From DASXVU01 sp963732855 (GTDB lineage: Archaea > Thermoplasmatota > Thermoplasmata > Methanomassiliicoccales > UBA472), in the NCBI GenBank assembly GCA_963732855.1, contig CAVTBB010000002.1, positions 310,001-374,000 on the forward strand: a stretch of DNA of 64,000 nucleotides. Reading direction: 5' to 3'. The notes beneath the pieces are model-generated. The model ran no database searches, was not told the DNA's origin, and saw only the letters and a program-made list of their open reading frames with translations. The translations under genes and the position numbers were made by a program. The stretch's first letter is position 1; each line of letters opens with the position of its first letter. Shown here one piece after another: positions 61,486 through 64,000 of this stretch.

Positions 61486-61589
61486 CATAGTAGGCATCCG
61501 ACACTTAAATACCGGAGCGCCAGAGGTGAGCGAAAGTAGTATCCACTGGAAAGTACAATGGATAGTTAAAATAGAGGCCGAAAGTGAAC

Positions 61590-63350
61590 CTATGCTGATT
61601 TCCTCTTATGCCTTATCCGGACGGCCTCACCCTTTGCACTGTCCGCCATCTCCTCACCTGACATCATGGCCACCCCCACCGCTTCCACTTTGCCCTTGCG
61701 CATCACGATCGCCTCGTCCCCGATGCGTATGTCCGGGTCTGCGCTTTCAACGCCGACGGCGAATAGGTTGCCAGTCATCTCGAAGTCCTTCATGTTCACC
61801 AGGAACCTACCCGATGCGGCGATCCTTTCCGCTCCATCTAACGTAAGGGATATCATGCCTCGGTCCGGTGTCAGCATCCCCATCTGGGTCTTGCCAAGCA
61901 TGAATCGTGAGTATGGGTAGCTGCCGGAGACCTCACAGCCCTCTGTGAGCGCCGAGCCGACTTCGCCGAACTGGAAGATCGCCGAGGACCTCATTGAGTT
62001 AGCCCGGTCCACGCCTCTCGGAACGCGGGGGTACTCGGAGCAGTACTTTTGCAGCACTTCATACAACCGATCCAGTGAATCCTTTGATGTGCAGCTGGCG
62101 CTCTTGGTTGTGTCGACGAACTCGTCCAGCACCGGCAGGACGAACTCGCTCTCGTCTCCTAGATGACAGATGATGTGATCGTATCCGAAAGAGACGATGC
62201 GCTTGACCATATCCTGCACCATGGCCACCTCTTCCCGGTCCCAGTGACCCGTCACCGGTATGTCGTACTGGGCAGCGGGGTAGAACAGTTCCAGCTCACG
62301 AGGCACCGCACCCAACGGAGACGTTATGATTACCTCGTGCACAACATCGAAATTGCTCAGCGACGTAAGCACTCGCTTGAACGCCTGGTGGCTCTTCGAG
62401 GAGTAGTACGGCTTTTTGGCCGAGCAGGGGATAAGGAGCAGGACCTTCTTATCCGCCGGACGGACATACCGTTCCATGATCCGCTTGCGGTATCTCTGGA
62501 TGTCGGGCCGGCTGAGCGACTGCTTGGCGTTGCAGTAGAACTGGGGGCCGATGACCGGGAAGTACCTCTCCTGGAAATCGTAGTGGCTCTCGTCGAATAT
62601 TCTCAAGGCAGAGACCAACCAGGGCGAGGCGTGGATGCGCATCTCCACGAGCTCCCGGAGGCGCTGCTTGTAGATCATGTGACGGACCAGGCTCAGTTCC
62701 TTGGCCGTATTGTCCAGGCTGAGCATGTACGCGTCCTCGGGCTTGGTTGCGCCAACCCACTTCGAGTCCTTGGCGGATACAGTGCCTTCGGCCATACTGA
62801 CCTCCATCCGGGAAGAGCGGTATTGAAGCAGGGATGTATCGACCAGGTCCACGCCCATGTAGGCGAGCAACGCCAGGTTGCTGACATCCATTAGCCCCGG
62901 TGCATAGACCAGGCGCTTGTGTCCAGCTGCACCGCGGAGAGCGACCATAGTGGCGGCGAACTGCCTTGCATCACGCCGGTATTCGAATGCGTTGCCTAAT
63001 ACGATGATCTCGGAGGTGGATGCCTTTACCTGCTCGGCGATGACCGCTGGCTCGCCCCGCACCAGTGTCGTACCGGTCCCCTCGATGCTGCCGAAATCGG
63101 TGCGACCGCCGCGCATTTGGGAGAGGGGCGGATAGAAACCATGCGGTATTACGATTTCGCCATTGTCAGGCCCGTCGGCGGAATGAAGGCTGTGTGAATC
63201 GCCCCTGTTCGTAAGAACAAGGTCATACCCATCGGGCGAAGTCTTGAGTAGCCCCCCGGCGAAGATCACATTGGGAGTGAGCGCCTTGAAAGTTGACGCG
63301 GTCCACCTTGCACTTCGTCCGACACCGGAACGGCCCAGCACCTCGAGCAT
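61590..63350 (-). CDS. arcS: Archaeosine synthase ArcS (TgtA2-like)
   Basis: A 586-residue relative of archaeal tRNA-guanine transglycosylase that converts preQ0-15 in tRNA to archaeosine. The N-terminal TGT-like domain (about 60-250) has lost the transglycosylase catalytic set. The ArcS core motif LIPCSAKKPYYSSKSHQAFKR is near residue 300, followed by ITSPLGAVPRELELFYPAAQYDIPVTGHWDREE. A C-terminal PUA domain (about 500-580) has RFLVNMKDFEMTGNLFAVGV and IRIGDEAIVMRKGKVEAVGVA. A TATA-like TTTTATCC lies about 25-30 bases upstream of the ATG. Confidence 0.92.
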   Translation of the reverse strand: MLEVLGRSGVGRSARWTASTFKALTPNVIFAGGLLKTSPDGYDLVLTNRGDSHSLHSADGPDNGEIVIPHGFYPPLSQMRGGRTDFGSIEGTGTTLVRGEPAVIAEQVKASTSEIIVLGNAFEYRRDARQFAATMVALRGAAGHKRLVYAPGLMDVSNLALLAYMGVDLVDTSLLQYRSSRMEVSMAEGTVSAKDSKWVGATKPEDAYMLSLDNTAKELSLVRHMIYKQRLRELVEMRIHASPWLVSALRIFDESHYDFQERYFPVIGPQFYCNAKQSLSRPDIQRYRKRIMERYVRPADKKVLLLIPCSAKKPYYSSKSHQAFKRVLTSLSNFDVVHEVIITSPLGAVPRELELFYPAAQYDIPVTGHWDREEVAMVQDMVKRIVSFGYDHIICHLGDESEFVLPVLDEFVDTTKSASCTSKDSLDRLYEVLQKYCSEYPRVPRGVDRANSMRSSAIFQFGEVGSALTEGCEVSGSYPYSRFMLGKTQMGMLTPDRGMISLTLDGAERIAASGRFLVNMKDFEMTGNLFAVGVESADPDIRIGDEAIVMRKGKVEAVGVAMMSGEEMADSAKGEAVRIRHKRKSA

Positions 63351-63419
63351 ACCGCTCTGATGCGGCCCCCGGATAAAAACACTTGCAATGAAGCAAAAAG
63401 ATAGAAATGAAATGTGTTT

Positions 63420-63779
63420 TCAGAAAGTGGTGACCATGTCATGATCCGCAATGATCTTCCTGGCCTCATGCCAGTCGATCCCAGTGACGCTGTCGAGGAC
63501 TGCAACGTCCCCGACCCGGTCATACAGGTCCTCCTTGACGCAATAGACCTTGGCCTCGAAATCGACCAAATCGCCGAGCGCTTCCCCATTGGACGGCATT
63601 TTCAACACTTCCGGCTTCTGGCTGGCGACAGCGTTCAGCGTCCCGTCCCCCACAAGGAGGACGTTGCACTTGGTGATCATCCCGCCCGCCATCTGAGAGA
63701 GGGCGAGCCGGGCCCCGGCGAAACCTTCCTCATAGCCATAGGGCGCCTTCATTATCAGTACCAATAAGCTTTGTGCCAT
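63420..63779 (-). CDS. DsrE-family protein
   Basis: A 119-residue protein of the DsrE/DsrF sulfur-relay fold: MAQSLLVLIMKAPYGYEEGFAGARLALSQMAGGMITKCNVLLVGDGTLNA, a helical middle and KVYCVKEDLYDRVGDVAVLDSVTGIDWHEARKIIADHDMVTTF. Relatives carry persulfide sulfur in tRNA thiolation or sulfur oxidation. Here a Cys is present in KVYCVKED. The ATG at 63779 lies 5 bases after the stop of a second DsrE-like gene, so they form a pair upstream of arcS. Confidence 0.82.
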   Translation of the reverse strand: MAQSLLVLIMKAPYGYEEGFAGARLALSQMAGGMITKCNVLLVGDGTLNAVASQKPEVLKMPSNGEALGDLVDFEAKVYCVKEDLYDRVGDVAVLDSVTGIDWHEARKIIADHDMVTTF

Positions 63780-63784
63780 CTTCC

Positions 63785-64000
63785 TCACCTCGCAATGGTG
63801 ACCATTCGGTCGCTCTCCGCCACGAACCGGGTCAGGTCGTTCGCCAGGCTGCCCTGTTTTCCGCCCGGTATCTCCTCGCCCCGGTTCAGGCCGCGCGCCG
63901 CGCAACAGGTGTTGCAAACCGCGATCTCCAGACCTTTCTCCGCCAGTTCCTTGGCCTCATTCCCAACATTAGGGAACCGCTTCGGCTCTTGTCCTTTCTT
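63785..64000 (-). CDS. DsrE-like protein (partial, 5' part outside window)
   Basis: The visible C-terminal 71 residues, from KKGQEPKRFPNV to VTIAR, include LEIAVCNTCCAARGLNRGEE, with three cysteines close together. This matches the C-terminal half of DsrE/TusD-like sulfur-relay proteins, where a conserved Cys carries persulfide. It probably forms a complex with the adjacent DsrE-family protein, like TusBCD. The start lies beyond the right edge. Confidence 0.75.
   Translation of the reverse strand, partial: KKGQEPKRFPNVGNEAKELAEKGLEIAVCNTCCAARGLNRGEEIPGGKQGSLANDLTRFVAESDRMVTIAR

Overview
The window is a gene-dense piece of an archaeal chromosome with fairly high G+C and genes on both strands. 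It carries Trm5, diphthine synthase, HerA, Mre11-Rad50, an ATP-dependent DNA ligase, RpoL, TruD, archaeosine synthase and an intron-containing tRNA. Many genes have TATA elements about 24-30 bases before a nearly leaderless start. A relic of a fused corrinoid/methyltransferase gene of the methylthiol:CoM type, a MEDS-PAS protein, an ADP-forming acetyl-CoA synthetase, corrinoid and cobalt import genes and many PAS histidine kinases suggest a Thermoplasmatota lineage near the methylotrophic methanogens (Methanomassiliicoccales-like). That placement is inference. TAG is an ordinary stop here: at least seven apparently intact genes end with it.

Layout. 1-2500: a minus-strand ABC importer (ATPase, permease, binding protein; cobalamin/siderophore type) behind a palindromic operator candidate. 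2860-10100: MEDS-PAS sensor, dUTPase/dCTP deaminase-like protein, divergent trm5 and diphthine synthase, a P-type cation ATPase and a divergent FtsZ-like protein. 10200-15900: herA, three small membrane ORFs, mre11 and rad50. 15900-22300 (minus): transglutaminase-like surface protein, parvulin, a phosphotransacetylase-N-like protein with ADP-forming acyl-CoA synthetase, DUF72 and a four-helix membrane protein. 22600-28030: membrane winged-helix protein, Met-rich exported protein, a structured RNA candidate, CBS protein, the decayed methyltransferase, a histidine kinase and a Usp. 28050-33830: YhaM-like nuclease, a frameshifted metallopeptidase, DUF429, a DHH protein and an APC permease with Usp domains.

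34200-37500 is a metal regulon: fur, a three-way cbiM-cbiN-cbiQ fusion and cbiO, behind a sequence almost identical to the bacterial Fur box. 37600-43600 has surface and stress genes, a Hef-like helicase whose motif VI is out of frame, and DNA ligase. 43600-44630 is a 1-kb sparse region with a TAG-interrupted small membrane ORF. 44630-50040: amtB-glnK, a PAS/GAF kinase and rpoL-truD. 50065-54470 encodes a very large TPR protein whose zinc-binding tail is frameshifted. 54680-64000: small proteins, tRNA-Gly, homospermidine synthase, a paired SMR exporter with a leader hairpin, a hybrid kinase, a small-RNA candidate, and arcS with two DsrE-like genes.

The most notable signals are the Fur-box-controlled cobalt/nickel operon with its CbiMNQ fusion, the nested-helix RNA candidate near 23.9-24.1 kb, the SMR leader hairpin, the minus-strand RNA candidate near 61.4 kb, and several coding sequences interrupted by single-base shifts or stops (about 25.4, 29.6, 40.8, 44.0 and 50.2 kb). 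The last group could be real decay or assembly errors. No CRISPR array, insertion sequence, rRNA or prophage was seen.
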